A stretch of DNA of 64,000 nt from Salinicoccus roseus (GCF_003814515.1 NZ_RKQJ01000001.1:1178001-1242000), one strand, 5' to 3'; shown: positions 47,040-61,100, numbered from the stretch's first letter. The notes: a model not told the origin generated them from the sequence alone. Numbers and translations: made by a program.

Positions 47040-47151
47040 ATGGTGCATTTTAAGGGGGTGCACCATTTGAAACCAAATCAACGGAGGGTGCATTTTAAGA
47101 GGGTGCACCTTCTGAACCTAAGAGGGGATGCACTATGAAAGGGGTGCATCC
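47040..47151. repeat. Three GGTGCA/TGCACC hairpins between the two regulators
   Basis: Inverted repeats at 47040-47066 (8-bp arms), 47085-47111 (6 bp plus G-U) and 47126-47151 (7 bp, GGATGCA/TGCATCC), spaced about 41-46 bp. The first two share GGTGCATTTTAAG. They fill the spacer up to the ribosome site of the second regulator gene. Operator sites or RNA hairpins are both possible. Confidence 0.7.
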
Positions 47152-47168
47152 GAAAGGGTGCAGGACGA

Positions 47169-48773
47169 ATGATGGATAAGCGTCTACTCATTTTGGAAAG
47201 ATATTTGGAAAAGTATAGACAGGATTTCACGCAGCTGAGCGATGAATTGAATGTTTCATCCAGACAGCTGTCCAGAATTTTAAGGAAGTGGGATGAAGAA
47301 GGATATATAAAATATATTCCGGGTCACGGTAGAGGTGTCAAAACGAAAATCAAACTCAATATGGATATTGCCCGGGAACTGTTCAATGAGATGAACAAAT
47401 ACAGAGATGAGCTCTCTATTGAAGAGTTCAATAGATATCTCGAACTGCCCTGGCCTGTCGAGTACATCGAATCGATCGGAAAAATCATCGAATATGAACG
47501 TGGACAGGCTCCTGCGACTTCCAACTCCATGGCAATGATGGATTATCTGTATAAGGTGCCGGAAACATTCATCCCTGCCTTAAGTATCGAACATGCTTCC
47601 ACACTGGTCGGACTGCAAGTATTCGAGACGCTCTACAGAAATGATGTGAATAAGGAAATCAAGGTTCATCTGCTGAGGTTTGATGAATGGAGGGGGGATG
47701 AACTCCACCTCTTTCTAAAAGGCGGGATACAATTCTCAGATGGGGAGATGCTTGACAGCACACATGTAAAGACGGTATTGGAGACATTGAAGAATGAAAG
47801 TGTCTACACGGAGATTTTTCAGCTGATGGGAAAGGTGAAGGTATACGACAATCTGCATCTGTCGCTCCATGTGAAGGACGCCAGCCTTATGATGAAATAT
47901 TACCTCGCTGAGCCAATGAGTGCCATTTTCAAGTTTGACAAAAATGGAAGGCCCGTGGGCACAGGTTCATACAAGGTTGAGAAATACAACAGCAGGTCTG
48001 TCATCCTCTCCGAAAACAAACATTATACTTTCGGTCTCCCTGATGTGAAAAGGCTTCATCTCATAACCAACGAATCGAAAATAGAGAAATACCAGCAGAA
48101 TGCTTTCGAAGGGACATACTTTCCTGAGATCTACATGTGGAATATCTTCATTTTATTCAACCCGCTGAAAAACCGGCTGTCATTCGAACAGAGAAGCTAT
48201 CTGAAACAGATCTTCCTGGATGCCACTTATAATGGGAGCACCAGCGAAAATGAACTGTACCGAAAAGCTTCTGCTTTTACACCGGAAAGAAGAATGATCA
48301 CACCCAAATTCGATTTCCCGATAAAGTTGATGCTGGATAGGTTGAATCCAAGCATCTCGGAAGATATAAGAAGAAGGTTGAGTGCATCCGATATCGAAGT
48401 GGAATTTGTCGAGATGGATCTGCATGAATATCTCGAAACAGATCTGAAGACACTCGATGTCGACATGATCCTGATGAAGGAAAGCTATCATCAAAGCCAT
48501 CCCTGGCAGCTGATTGATCTTCTGACCCACTGCAAGTTCCGGGAATGGTACGGTGGACTTGAAGAAATGAAAGGGTTTCTCGGCATGGCCCACGCCAATG
48601 ACGAAGAAGCCCGGGACATGAGCCAGAGAATATTGAAGCATATCAATGATAGTGTCTACATTGTCCATCTATTCAAAAAGTACCGGAAGGTCTTTCTGCC
48701 TGCCGGTCTGAAGAATATTGTGGAAATGGATTATGGCGCTGTGGATTACAGCAGCATCATTGCTGCAAAATAA
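47169..48773 (+). CDS. SgrR-like transcriptional regulator 2
   Basis: A 534-residue paralogue of the preceding regulator with the same plan: N-terminal winged helix (SDELNVSSRQLSRILRKWDEE, then KYIPGHGRG) and a solute-binding domain from about 130, with FDEWRGDELHLFLKGGIQFSDGE and the ending GAVDYSS. The two differ at most positions, so the duplication is old. A modest AGG-containing ribosome site precedes ATG 47169. Ligand unknown; a sugar or peptide is expected from the family. Confidence 0.82.
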   Translation: MMDKRLLILERYLEKYRQDFTQLSDELNVSSRQLSRILRKWDEEGYIKYIPGHGRGVKTKIKLNMDIARELFNEMNKYRDELSIEEFNRYLELPWPVEYIESIGKIIEYERGQAPATSNSMAMMDYLYKVPETFIPALSIEHASTLVGLQVFETLYRNDVNKEIKVHLLRFDEWRGDELHLFLKGGIQFSDGEMLDSTHVKTVLETLKNESVYTEIFQLMGKVKVYDNLHLSLHVKDASLMMKYYLAEPMSAIFKFDKNGRPVGTGSYKVEKYNSRSVILSENKHYTFGLPDVKRLHLITNESKIEKYQQNAFEGTYFPEIYMWNIFILFNPLKNRLSFEQRSYLKQIFLDATYNGSTSENELYRKASAFTPERRMITPKFDFPIKLMLDRLNPSISEDIRRRLSASDIEVEFVEMDLHEYLETDLKTLDVDMILMKESYHQSHPWQLIDLLTHCKFREWYGGLEEMKGFLGMAHANDEEARDMSQRILKHINDSVYIVHLFKKYRKVFLPAGLKNIVEMDYGAVDYSSIIAAK

Positions 48774-48830
48774 ATGAAGGACAGACATCAACGGGCTCCT
48801 TCATGGCCCTTCTCCTTATGCTGCTCTGTT

Positions 48831-48872
48831 CAATGAAAAAGCCTGCGACTTTGGTCGCAGGCTTTTTCATTG
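48831..48872. terminator. Bidirectional terminator after regulator 2
   Basis: A 19-bp perfect stem (48831-48849 with 48854-48872), including AAAAA and TTTTT blocks, lies between convergent genes. Confidence 0.92.
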
Positions 48873-48884
48873 GATGACAATCGA

Positions 48885-49880
48885 TCAGTTCCCCTTCCTC
48901 GGAAACAGAGGATACCATCCACCCTCCTCCCACCACATGACAAGAGGGCAATGGTCCGAGATATTCAAGTGTGAAATATAATATGAACCGAAACCGAGTG
49001 TCCTGGAAGCATCATATCCCAGAGGCTTCATATAGACTTCCGGCTTCATCATATGATTGACGATCTCTACCCCCTTCTCGAGGAAGAGCTTTTCCACCAG
49101 CTTCCTGTTCATGGCCCCTGTAAAGTATGCATCGGATTTTGGATGTCCGCTTTTACGCAGTATGGGCACTCCTTCATCCCGGACATTGGATCTCATCTTC
49201 ACGATACGGCTGATGTAGTCGGTGGTTTCTTCATTATAGCCGATTCCTGAAGAGGGCCAATAGCCCTCGTAAACCTTCTTCGCATCATCCAGCCTGTTTT
49301 TGAATTCGATGAAATGCCGCAAGTATATTCTTGTGTGCGGCAGAAGCCTTTCCATTTGTGCGGTGATATAGTCCAGATCCCTCGTGTGGACAGCGAAAAC
49401 GATGATGTCCAATCTCTCTATGGACTGGAGATCATCGAAGGTCGCCACCCATCTCCTCAGTCCGTCAACGAACCGCTCACCCGACCAGATTGCTTCATCG
49501 ATGTAGATGTATGAAGCAACCTCTCCTTTCCCACATTCAGCCATGGAGATGCCGTATACTTCAGAAAGGGCTTCATCGAACATCTGCAGAACCATCTTCT
49601 GGTTCCCTTCCGCCTTTCTTGGATCCATGAACTTAACCGATTCCACGCTGTCCGGGAATATATTAGCATCCGCTGTGATTTCACCTATCATCCGCTTCAT
49701 TTCCATCCTGGAAAGATATGACCTGCCCAACACATTTGCCAGTTCCTTCAATATGACCTTATGATGTTCCGCAGGAAACTGCTCCAGCCACCTTTCAACA
49801 TGTCCATCGCTGAAGTTTATGTTCCCATAATCGCTGACAGCAGCCAAAAGCGAAGATATCAAATCCCCTGTATCCTTCAT
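48885..49880 (-). CDS. Phosphoribosyltransferase-like protein (possible PRTase-CE family)
   Basis: 331 residues, soluble. A strand-loop YIYIDEAIWSGERF (near 160-173) resembles the PRPP-binding loop of phosphoribosyltransferases, with acidic pair DE and SG in place of DD and TG. The C-terminus CPLVMWWEEGGWYPLFPRKG resembles the end of PRTase-like proteins found in conflict loci. ATG 49880 is chosen by GGGGGGAG; the longer frame would start inside the uspA terminator. Standalone gene; no helicase, nuclease or partner is adjacent. Function not known. Confidence 0.5.
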   Translation of the reverse strand: MKDTGDLISSLLAAVSDYGNINFSDGHVERWLEQFPAEHHKVILKELANVLGRSYLSRMEMKRMIGEITADANIFPDSVESVKFMDPRKAEGNQKMVLQMFDEALSEVYGISMAECGKGEVASYIYIDEAIWSGERFVDGLRRWVATFDDLQSIERLDIIVFAVHTRDLDYITAQMERLLPHTRIYLRHFIEFKNRLDDAKKVYEGYWPSSGIGYNEETTDYISRIVKMRSNVRDEGVPILRKSGHPKSDAYFTGAMNRKLVEKLFLEKGVEIVNHMMKPEVYMKPLGYDASRTLGFGSYYISHLNISDHCPLVMWWEEGGWYPLFPRKGN

Positions 49881-49978
49881 CAGCACTCCCCCCTGAAAGG
49901 CTGTACCATATTTCCTACCATCATCTGCCTGTACCTCGTAATCATATGTAATTGAGCTGCGTCTTCCACTTTTATGGC

Positions 49979-50009
49979 CAAAAAAAGCCTGCATATGGAT
50001 GATGCAGGC
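49979..50009 (-). terminator. Terminator of the universal stress protein gene
   Basis: An 8-bp stem (GCCTGCAT/ATGCAGGC, 49987-49994 with 50002-50009) is followed by TTTTTTT on the minus strand. Confidence 0.85.
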
Positions 50010-50076
50010 CGGTGCGATGGACCCTTCTCCTAATCCCGGAAAGTGGCAGAGCCGGGTCGGAAGGGATTCGAAATCG

Positions 50077-50499
50077 TTATTTGATGATCAGGACCGGCGT
50101 GTTGACACGTTTTGCCACTTTGTGTGTGACATGTCCAAGTACATGTTTGATCTCACGTTTTGAACGCCTGTTGCTCATGACGACAACTTCATAATTGTTT
50201 TCATTTATCTCCTTCAGAAGCTCGTTCGTCACACGTCCTTTACTGAAGCGGGTCGTATAGTTCAACCCCCTTTCCTCCAGTTCTTCGAGGAAAGGTTTGA
50301 GCTTCTCCTCCTTATCGCGGATGATTTCCTGAAAATGTTTGCCCTGATACTTTACGTTATCCACCATTTCGCTCTCCGGAATGACATTGAAGATCGTGAT
50401 CTTCGCATCCTCGCTGTTGTCGGTCAGTTTGACCAATTGATCCGGTACGTTATTGAAGGAATTCCCAAAGTCGTAAGGCAGAAGTATATCCTTGTACAT
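50077..50499 (-). CDS. Universal stress protein (UspA family), divergent nucleotide motif
   Basis: A 140-residue protein of the Usp fold: start ILLPYDFGNSFNN, end VNTPVLIIK. The ATP-binding motif (GxxG, 9 residues, GS) is altered to SNRRSKREIKHVLGHV, lacking the first glycines, so ATP binding is doubtful. ATG 50499 follows AGGGTG. Role unknown beyond the family. Confidence 0.82.
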   Translation of the reverse strand: MYKDILLPYDFGNSFNNVPDQLVKLTDNSEDAKITIFNVIPESEMVDNVKYQGKHFQEIIRDKEEKLKPFLEELEERGLNYTTRFSKGRVTNELLKEINENNYEVVVMSNRRSKREIKHVLGHVTHKVAKRVNTPVLIIK

Positions 50500-50662
50500 A
50501 GTCACACACCCTTCTGTTTTCTTAAGTTTCCTGCCTCTAAAATAACAGATTTCAATAAGTTTATCCAATAATTATTCTGAATTTTAAAATTGTGCTCATC
50601 CGGTAGTTTTTTGGCCGCCTCTTTCATTTGAAGGACTGCAGAACCCTTTTAGCCGGAACCAC

Positions 50663-50696
50663 AAAAAAGCCCCCGGCCCGATGATGGGCCGGAGGC
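50663..50696 (-). terminator. Terminator of ssrA
   Basis: A long GC-rich stem (GCCTCCGGCCC with GGGCCGGGGGC) is followed by TTTTTT on the minus strand. Confidence 0.92.
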
Positions 50697-50701
50697 AGAT
50701 A

Positions 50702-51064
50702 TGGAGACGGCGGGAGTCGAACCCGCGTCCAGAGACTTTGGCACAACTCTTTCTACGTGCGTAGTCCATTTTTCAATTTCGCATGGCTGATGGTAATGAA
50801 CGGACCATAGATCCATGCTAGTCTGATTGATCTCTTCACCCGGTTCTCCAGACGGAAGAACCGGATGCGTATCCTGTTAAGGTTGAATCATCCGATCACG
50901 ACGCACAGGAAACGTCATGGGATGATGCAGAGTGCTCTTAGGCAGCTACTGCGAAGTTATCTTGTTTGCCAGTTATTATTAACTGAGTATCGTTTATGAC
51001 GGAGCCGATACCTCCGGCACGCTTAAGTTGCTCAAACAGCCCCTGTCGAATCCGGAACGTCCCC
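50702..51064 (-). ncRNA. ssrA: Transfer-messenger RNA (tmRNA)
   Basis: 363 nt. The acceptor stem GGGGACG (51058-51064) pairs with CGTCTCC at the 3' end, and the T-arm GGTTCGACTCC is present. The CCA end is not encoded (ATAT follows). The mRNA part reads GGC AAA CAA GAT AAC TTC GCA GTA GCT GCC TAA at 50970-50938, giving the tag GKQDNFAVAA, a staphylococcal-type degradation tag. It rescues stalled ribosomes with SmpB, whose gene is next. Confidence 0.97.
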
Positions 51065-51138
51065 GGATTAAAAGGTACATCCCTCTCGAGACGTATACTA
51101 TATAATACCATATTCCGGAATGAAAATCAAGGTGGATG

Positions 51139-51603
51139 CTACTGCATACGGTCCTTGAGCGCGCGGTCGACGTCGCGTTTCATCTGCTTGCGCTTCAGGT
51201 CTTCCCGCTTGTCATACTTCTTCTTGCCGCGTCCGACACCAAGCAGCACTTTGCAGAAACCGTTCTTGATGTAGAGCTTCAGCGGAATCAATGCATATCC
51301 TGCCTCCTGCACCTGTCCCTGCAGCTTGTCGATCTCCTTCCGCTTCAGCAGCAGTTTGCGTGTCCGCAGTGGATCGTGGTTGTAGCGGTTGCCCTCCTCA
51401 TAGGGGGCGATATGCATGTTGTACACATACATCTCACCCCTGTAGACCCGCGCATAGGCATCCTTCAAGTTGGCCGACCCCCGTCTGATGGACTTGATCT
51501 CGGTCCCCCTGAGCTCGATGCCCGCTTCGATCGTATCTTCAATATGATAATCGTGGCTCGCTTTCCTGTTCTGTGCAAGGGGTTTATCATGTGTCTTCTT
51601 CAT
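51139..51603 (-). CDS. smpB: SsrA-binding protein SmpB
   Basis: A 154-residue beta-barrel protein that brings tmRNA to stalled ribosomes. The conserved start ([20 protein letters not shown]), [18 protein letters not shown] and a basic C-terminal tail are seen. It lies 2 nt from rnr and beside ssrA, the usual Firmicute trans-translation cluster. Confidence 0.97.
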   Translation of the reverse strand: MKKTHDKPLAQNRKASHDYHIEDTIEAGIELRGTEIKSIRRGSANLKDAYARVYRGEMYVYNMHIAPYEEGNRYNHDPLRTRKLLLKRKEIDKLQGQVQEAGYALIPLKLYIKNGFCKVLLGVGRGKKKYDKREDLKRKQMKRDVDRALKDRMQ

Positions 51604-51605
51604 AA

Positions 51606-53915
51606 TTACTTCTTCCTCTTACTTTTTTTGGCGCCTTTGTAGAATGGCTTCTTGTTGGTCTTGCCCTTATCGAAGTTTTTCTTGCCATCCTGCTTCTTAT
51701 CACCGGCCTGCTTCTTTTCACCATTCTTCGGTTTGGACTTGGCCTTGATCTGGACAGGCTTGTCCCTGCGTTCCCTCGGCTGTCGTTCAGGCATTCCGAC
51801 GACCTTGAAGTCGATCAGCCGCTCTTCGAGGTTGACGCTCAACACTTCCACTTCGACAGGGTCCCCGATGCGGTAGACGGTGCCCGTACGGTCGCCGATC
51901 AATGCCATATGACGCTCCTGGTACTGGTAGTGGTCGTCCGTCATATAGGAGACATGGACAAGACCTTCTATGGTATTCGGCAGCTCTACGAACATGCCGA
52001 AGTTCATGACGCCGGAGATGACGCCTTCGTACGTCTCGCCCACATGCTGGATCATATACTCCGCCTTCTTCAGGTCATCGGTATCCCGCTCTGCTTCCTG
52101 GGCCCTTCTTTCCCTGTTTGAAGTGTGCTCTGCGATATCAGGCAGCTCGGCATCGATCTCATTGATCGTCTTCCGGTCCGTCTTCCCTTCGATCAGATAC
52201 TTCCTGATCAAACGGTGGACGACGAGGTCGGGATAACGGCGGATCGGGGACGTGAAGTGCGTATAGTACTCGGCCGACAGGCCGAAGTGTCCAAGATTAT
52301 CCTCCGCATACCTTGCCTGCTGCATGGAACGCAGCATCAATGTACTGATGACCATCTCTTCCGGACGGCCTTCAACTTCTTCGATGATCTCCTGCAGCGC
52401 ACGCGGATGGATTTCGTTGCCCTTCCCTTTGACGATGATGCCGAAGTTGGTCACGAATTCGAAGAACTGGCGCAGCTTCTCCTCTTTCGGGTCTTCGTGG
52501 ACACGGTAGAGGAACGGGACTTCCATCCAGTGGAAATGTTCAGCCACCGTCTCGTTGGCGGCAAGCATGAACTCCTCGATCATGCGCTCGCCGACGGAAC
52601 GTGTACGGAGGACGACATCCGCCGGGGTGCCATCCGCTTCAACGAGCACCTGCGCTTCATTGAAGTCGAAATCGATGGCGCCGCGCCGCTCCCTTCTGCC
52701 ACGGAGTATCTTGGCCAGTGCTTCAGCCTCCTGCAGCATCGGATAGACGTCACTGTATTCGGAAATCAACGCTTCATCTCCGGAATCCAGCATATTGTTG
52801 ACTGCGTCATATGTCATGCGGCGGTCCGAATGGATGACACTCTGGAAGATGTCGTGGTTGACGACCTTGCCCGCAGAATCAATCTCCATCCGGCAGCTCA
52901 TCGTCAGACGGTCGACATCAGGATTCAATGAACAGATGCCGTTCGACAGCCTGTGCGGTATCATCGGGATCACCCGGTCGACCAGGTACACACTCGTCCC
53001 CCGCTCATATGCTTCCTTATCGAGGGGAGAGTCCTCCTCCACATAGTAGCTGACATCAGCGATGCTGACGATGAGTTCATGATTGCCGTTGTCGAGCTTC
53101 TTGACGGAAATCGCATCATCGAGGTCTTTCGCATCGGCTCCGTCTATCGTAATCGTGAACTCATCACGCAGATCCGTACGGCCTTTGAGTTCTTCCTCAT
53201 TGATCGTATCCGGTGCAGCCTCCGCCGCCTTCATCACTTCATCCGGGAACTCGATTTCTATTCCGTGTTGGAAGATGATGGATAGTATATCCACTCCAGG
53301 GTCATTCTTGTGGCCCAGTATCTGGATGACGTGACCTTCCGGATTTGATTCCTCTTCACGGTATTTGGTGATTTCGACGAGCACCTTATGGCCATCCACT
53401 GCTCCGAGGTTCTGGTTCTTCGGAATGAAGATGTCATCGACGACCTTCTTCGAATCGGGGACGACGAATCCGAAATGCTTGCTCGCACGATACTCCCCGA
53501 CGACACGTGTCGTACCCCGGGTCAGTATGGTCGTGACCTCGCCTTCCTGGTTGTCCCCCTGCGAATGCTTCTGCACTTCCACAAGGACGATGTCCCCATC
53601 GAAGGCACCATTGATGGCATTCGGCGGAATGAAGATGTCCTCCATCTCGATGTCTTCCGGACGCAGGAAACCGAAGCCGCGCTTATGAAGGGAGAGCTTA
53701 CCTTTGACGAGGTCCGTTTCGCTCATCTTCATGTACTTGTCCTTCTTCGTCCTGTAGACTTCCCCCGACTCTTCAAGGGCAACCATCTCTTTCACCATTT
53801 CCTTGAAGTCTTCGGAGTCATATGCAGACAGTTCCTGCTGGAACTGGTCCATTGTCATCGGCCGATAATCTTCGGATCCGATCATTTCCAGAATCTTTTC
53901 TCTATAGTTACCCAT
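51606..53915 (-). CDS. rnr: Ribonuclease R
   Basis: A 769-residue 3'-5' exoribonuclease. An N-terminal helix-turn-helix and cold-shock domains (about 1-230) precede the RNB domain, whose Asp cluster is [14 protein letters not shown] near 258. The S1 domain spans about 640-720, and a Lys-rich tail (about 725-769) follows. It degrades structured RNA, including defective mRNAs released by trans-translation. Adjoins smpB. Confidence 0.97.
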   Translation of the reverse strand: MGNYREKILEMIGSEDYRPMTMDQFQQELSAYDSEDFKEMVKEMVALEESGEVYRTKKDKYMKMSETDLVKGKLSLHKRGFGFLRPEDIEMEDIFIPPNAINGAFDGDIVLVEVQKHSQGDNQEGEVTTILTRGTTRVVGEYRASKHFGFVVPDSKKVVDDIFIPKNQNLGAVDGHKVLVEITKYREEESNPEGHVIQILGHKNDPGVDILSIIFQHGIEIEFPDEVMKAAEAAPDTINEEELKGRTDLRDEFTITIDGADAKDLDDAISVKKLDNGNHELIVSIADVSYYVEEDSPLDKEAYERGTSVYLVDRVIPMIPHRLSNGICSLNPDVDRLTMSCRMEIDSAGKVVNHDIFQSVIHSDRRMTYDAVNNMLDSGDEALISEYSDVYPMLQEAEALAKILRGRRERRGAIDFDFNEAQVLVEADGTPADVVLRTRSVGERMIEEFMLAANETVAEHFHWMEVPFLYRVHEDPKEEKLRQFFEFVTNFGIIVKGKGNEIHPRALQEIIEEVEGRPEEMVISTLMLRSMQQARYAEDNLGHFGLSAEYYTHFTSPIRRYPDLVVHRLIRKYLIEGKTDRKTINEIDAELPDIAEHTSNRERRAQEAERDTDDLKKAEYMIQHVGETYEGVISGVMNFGMFVELPNTIEGLVHVSYMTDDHYQYQERHMALIGDRTGTVYRIGDPVEVEVLSVNLEERLIDFKVVGMPERQPRERRDKPVQIKAKSKPKNGEKKQAGDKKQDGKKNFDKGKTNKKPFYKGAKKSKRKK

Positions 53916-53926
53916 GAATATGCCTC

Positions 53927-54676
53927 CTATTGCTCATTCCAGTCCAACTGGTTCATAAATGCGTGTATATCTTCGAACAGTTCCTTCTTCTCTTTATCTA
54001 TCGTCAGTACATGCCCTGATTCCGGGTACCACTTCAGCTGCTTCTCATCTTCTTCAGTCCCGGACTCGTCATGGATGATGTTCGCCGAATCCGGATTGAT
54101 CATTTCATCCTTTTCAGATTGGGCGATGAAGAGCGGTACATGCACATCCGGCAGACTGTCTTTTGCCGTCTCGATCATATCCCTGACCTCATCCAGCATG
54201 ACGGTCGGTTCGAATGCCGCCATTTCACGCTCGATCTCCCCTTCCGACTTGCCTTCCATCTTCTTGAATCCCCGTGCGTATTCAAGCACACCCTCATACA
54301 TCGTTTCGCGATCCTTGAGGTACATCGGGCTGCAGATGGTCGAAACGCCCACTACATCACGCACTGTCGCAAGACGCAGTGCAAATACACCACCGAGTGA
54401 AAGGCCGGCTACGAATATCTTTTCATATCCCTTATCCACCAGGAAATCATAGGCTTCAAGCACCTGGGCCCACCATACGTGCGGGCTTGACTTCAGAAGG
54501 TTCTCCGGGGGTTCGGCATGCCCTTCGTAATGGGGGGCATAGGAAGTGATCCCCTGCTTCTGGAGATGGCGTCCGAGCTGCCTTACATCCGATGAATTGC
54601 CGGTGAATCCATGGAGCAGCAGGACCGCCTGCTCCCCCTCCTCGAAGAAGAATGGCTGCGGTAACTGAATCTTCAT
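53927..54676 (-). CDS. est: Carboxylesterase, Est30-like alpha/beta hydrolase
   Basis: A 249-residue serine esterase. Catalytic Ser lies in GLSLGG near 95, Asp in [10 protein letters not shown] near 194 and His in [10 protein letters not shown] near 223; HGFTGN is the oxyanion region. Follows secG in the classic secG-est-rnr-smpB order. Substrate unknown. Confidence 0.93.
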   Translation of the reverse strand: MKIQLPQPFFFEEGEQAVLLLHGFTGNSSDVRQLGRHLQKQGITSYAPHYEGHAEPPENLLKSSPHVWWAQVLEAYDFLVDKGYEKIFVAGLSLGGVFALRLATVRDVVGVSTICSPMYLKDRETMYEGVLEYARGFKKMEGKSEGEIEREMAAFEPTVMLDEVRDMIETAKDSLPDVHVPLFIAQSEKDEMINPDSANIIHDESGTEEDEKQLKWYPESGHVLTIDKEKKELFEDIHAFMNQLDWNEQ

Positions 54677-54740
54677 TATTTATACCCTACTTTCAATTCA
54701 TTAATTTCATTGTACTTTAAAAATCGTGCTTATAAAAATA

Positions 54741-54763
54741 AAAACCCCCTATGACATAGGGAG
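54741..54763 (-). terminator. Terminator of secG
   Basis: A CTATG/CATAG-centred stem (CCCTATG with CATAGGG) is followed by TTTTT on the minus strand, shortly after the stop. Confidence 0.78.
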
Positions 54764-54772
54764 CTTCATATA

Positions 54773-55003
54773 TTAGCTTAAATATGTGAGCAGCAGCATG
54801 ATCAGGAAGAACAACAATGATAGAATGACGGTTGCCCTATGAAGTATAAGATCCATGCCACGCGCTTTCTGTTTACCAAATAATTGCTCTGCACCGCCAC
54901 CGATTGCACCTGAGAGGCCGGCGCTTTTCCCTGACTGTAGCAATACCACTGCAATTAAAGATATACAAACGATAATCAATAGCACGACCAGTAGTGTTTG
55001 CAT
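54773..55003 (-). CDS. secG: Preprotein translocase subunit SecG
   Basis: A 76-residue protein with two hydrophobic helices (about 1-20 and 55-75) and the conserved [24 protein letters not shown] loop, characteristic of SecG. ATG 55003 follows GGAGGG. Auxiliary subunit of the SecYEG channel. Confidence 0.95.
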   Translation of the reverse strand: MQTLLVVLLIIVCISLIAVVLLQSGKSAGLSGAIGGGAEQLFGKQKARGMDLILHRATVILSLLFFLIMLLLTYLS

Positions 55004-55101
55004 GTGGTAATCCCTCCGAATGATATTAACATTATGCATTTTATCAGATATGACGGGTGATTGCAAACTGGGAAGAGCAACCGCAGTGCCCTTCCGTCCA
55101 C

Positions 55102-56073
55102 CTACCTGCAGTCCCTGATGAACGCTTCAACTTCCCCCTGTTCAGGGATGCTCGTGATGGCGCCTCTTTTAGATGTGGAGAGGGCACCGACTGCATTCGC
55201 AAAGCGGAGCACCTCCGGGCCGTTCTGCCTCAGGGTTTCAAGGGCGGACCCGGAGTCCGAGGAAAGCTTACGGAGCACTGCCCCTATGAATGCATCCCCT
55301 GCGCCGGTCGTATCGATGGTCTCCACTTCAAAGCCCGGATGCTCACAGCGTCCGCCTTCCCTGAAGAGTATCTCACTGCCAAGCGGCCCTTTCGTATAGA
55401 TGACGGCTTCTGTATCCCCTGTGAAAAGTGCGCCCAGGGCAGTGGATTCCCTACTGATTCCGGTGATGAACTCAAGCTCTTCATCCGACACCTTTATGAT
55501 ATCGGCAAAACCCATGAATTCACGCACCGCTTTCCGGCACGCCTCTTCATCTTCCCACAGCGGCAGGCGGATGTTCGGATCGAAGACGATGGTGCCGCCC
55601 GCCTCCTTCACCTTCTGGATCACCGTCCGGTGTGTCTCCTTCATGACACTCTCCACAAGGTCGACCGAACAGAAATGCAGGATGTCGGACTTCGCGAAGT
55701 CGATTCCGCTGACTGCCGCACTGTCATATAGAAGATCGGCCGAAGGGTTCCTGTAGAACGAAAAGTCCCTGTTCCCCGCCTCATCAAGAGAGACGAAGGC
55801 AAGTCCCGTATTCGCTTCATGTGTCCGGGTGATGTACGCCGTATGTACCCCCTTCGCTTCAAGGAGTTCCAGTATACGGTCACCGAATGCGTCTGTGCCG
55901 AGCTGTGTCAGAAGATGGGATTCCCCGCCGAGTATCGCATGTGCCGCAGCGACATTCGCCGGTGCACCCCCGACCTGTGGCTCGAAGCCATCGACATCCT
56001 TCAGCTTCCTCCCCTTTTCTGAAGGTATGAAATCGATCAGTGCTTCTCCGATAGTATAAAGGCGTTTCAACAT
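55102..56073 (-). CDS. PfkB-family carbohydrate kinase (fructokinase-like)
   Basis: A 323-residue ribokinase-family sugar kinase. Motif 1 is [11 protein letters not shown] near 34 and motif 2 DTTGAGDAF near 250 with the catalytic Asp. Best match is bacterial fructokinase (ScrK type), though other keto-sugar kinases are possible. ATG 56073 is selected by GGAG at 6 nt. It sits between secG and eno and is a plausible link of fructose to glycolysis. Confidence 0.82.
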   Translation of the reverse strand: MLKRLYTIGEALIDFIPSEKGRKLKDVDGFEPQVGGAPANVAAAHAILGGESHLLTQLGTDAFGDRILELLEAKGVHTAYITRTHEANTGLAFVSLDEAGNRDFSFYRNPSADLLYDSAAVSGIDFAKSDILHFCSVDLVESVMKETHRTVIQKVKEAGGTIVFDPNIRLPLWEDEEACRKAVREFMGFADIIKVSDEELEFITGISRESTALGALFTGDTEAVIYTKGPLGSEILFREGGRCEHPGFEVETIDTTGAGDAFIGAVLRKLSSDSGSALETLRQNGPEVLRFANAVGALSTSKRGAITSIPEQGEVEAFIRDCR

Positions 56074-56136
56074 CACCATCTCCATTCTTATGCTTGTTGC
56101 GAGAATTATATCATATGAGCGGCAGCGGTTTCTCCA

Positions 56137-56164
56137 TAAAAAAAGCCTCCCCTGGCAGGGAGGC
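56137..56164 (-). terminator. Terminator of the glycolytic operon after eno
   Basis: A 7-bp stem (GCCTCCC/GGGAGGC) with a short loop is followed by eight T on the minus strand. Confidence 0.9.
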
Positions 56165-56175
56165 TATGATCTGTA

Positions 56176-57501
<1,326 letters not shown>

Positions 57502-57540
57502 TTATATATTTGTCAGGAAAGGATACCTTTCCGGCAACAA

Positions 57541-59828
<2,288 letters not shown>

Positions 59829-59852
59829 TCATATTATAAAATCAGTCCATAC

Positions 59853-61040
59853 CTATTTATCGTCTATGACGGAAAGTCCCGGCAGTTCCTTGCCTTCGAG
59901 ATATTCGAGCGAAGCGCCGCCTCCTGTGGAAATGTGGGAGAAGTCATCCGCATATCCCAAGTCCATGGCTGCTGCTGCGGAATCGCCGCCGCCGATGATC
60001 GTCTTGGCATCTGTAAGTTCCGCTATCGCCTTGCATACACCAATCGTCCCTTTGGCGAAGTTCTCCATTTCGAACACGCCCATCGGCCCGTTCCATACGA
60101 CGGTCCTTGCACCTTGAAGCACTTCCTTGAAGTTGGTCACCGTGTCCTCTCCAATGTCGAGCCCTTCCATATCTGAAGGGATTTCATCTACAGAGACGGT
60201 CCTGTGCTTGGCATCGGCATCAAAATCTTCTGCCACTACGATATCAATCGGAAGCACAATCTTATCGCCAGCTTCTTCAAGGAGGGATTTTGCAAGTTCC
60301 ACCTTGTCCGCTTCAAGCAGAGAATTGCCGATTTCCTTGCCCTGTGCCTTAAGGAAAGTGTAGGCCATACCGCCGCCGATGATCACCTTGTCCGCCTTGT
60401 CGAGCACGTTCTTGATGACACCGATCTTGTCGGAGACTTTGGCACCTCCGAGGATGGCTACGAATGGACGCTCCGGTGAATCGATGGCGCCGCCGATGAA
60501 GTCTATCTCCTTCTGCATGAGGTAGCCGGATACCGTTTCAATGTTCGAACCGATGCCGACATTGGAAGCATGGCTCCTGTGGGCCGTACCAAATGCGTCG
60601 TTGACGAAGACATCCCCAAGGGAAGCCCAGTATTTTCCGAGCTCTGCATCGTTGCCGCTTTCCTTCTTCCCGTCGATATCTTCAAAACGGGTATTTTCAA
60701 ACATCAGAAGTTCCCCGTCCTCAAGCTTGTCGATCGCCTGTTCAAGGGCATCTCCACGTGTATGCGGAACAAAGGGTACATCCTTGTCGAGCAGTTCAGC
60801 CAATCTTTCGGCTACAGGCTGGAGCGTCTTATCCTTCTTGTCCTCCTCGCTCTTCACTTTCCCGAGGTGGGAGAAGAGGATGACCCTTCCGCCCTGCTCA
60901 AGTACATACTTAATCGTCGGAAGCGCCTGTACGATACGGTTGTCATTCGTGATCTCCCCGTCTGACATCGGAACGTTCAAATCAGCGCGGAGAAGCACCT
61001 TCCTGCCTTTCAGTTCTACATCTTCTACAGTCTTCTTCAT
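59853..61040 (-). CDS. pgk: Phosphoglycerate kinase
   Basis: A 395-residue kinase making ATP from 1,3-bisphosphoglycerate. N-domain substrate motif RADLNVP near 19, nucleotide-site GGAKVSDKI near 202 and C-terminal GGGDSAAA near 368. ATG 61040 is chosen because GGAGG lies 7 nt upstream; the earlier ATG is too close. Confidence 0.97.
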   Translation of the reverse strand: MKKTVEDVELKGRKVLLRADLNVPMSDGEITNDNRIVQALPTIKYVLEQGGRVILFSHLGKVKSEEDKKDKTLQPVAERLAELLDKDVPFVPHTRGDALEQAIDKLEDGELLMFENTRFEDIDGKKESGNDAELGKYWASLGDVFVNDAFGTAHRSHASNVGIGSNIETVSGYLMQKEIDFIGGAIDSPERPFVAILGGAKVSDKIGVIKNVLDKADKVIIGGGMAYTFLKAQGKEIGNSLLEADKVELAKSLLEEAGDKIVLPIDIVVAEDFDADAKHRTVSVDEIPSDMEGLDIGEDTVTNFKEVLQGARTVVWNGPMGVFEMENFAKGTIGVCKAIAELTDAKTIIGGGDSAAAAMDLGYADDFSHISTGGGASLEYLEGKELPGLSVIDDK

Positions 61041-61100
61041 TGCCATGCCTCCTATACTTTTCTGTCCATTCTTATTATACCCATATGTAAATGGGAATAA

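Noticed and set aside
41643-49880. Genomic island or phage-borne origin of the ica-SgrR-PRTase region
   Set aside because: No integrase, transposase, direct repeats or tRNA flank are visible; I cannot show transfer from this sequence alone.
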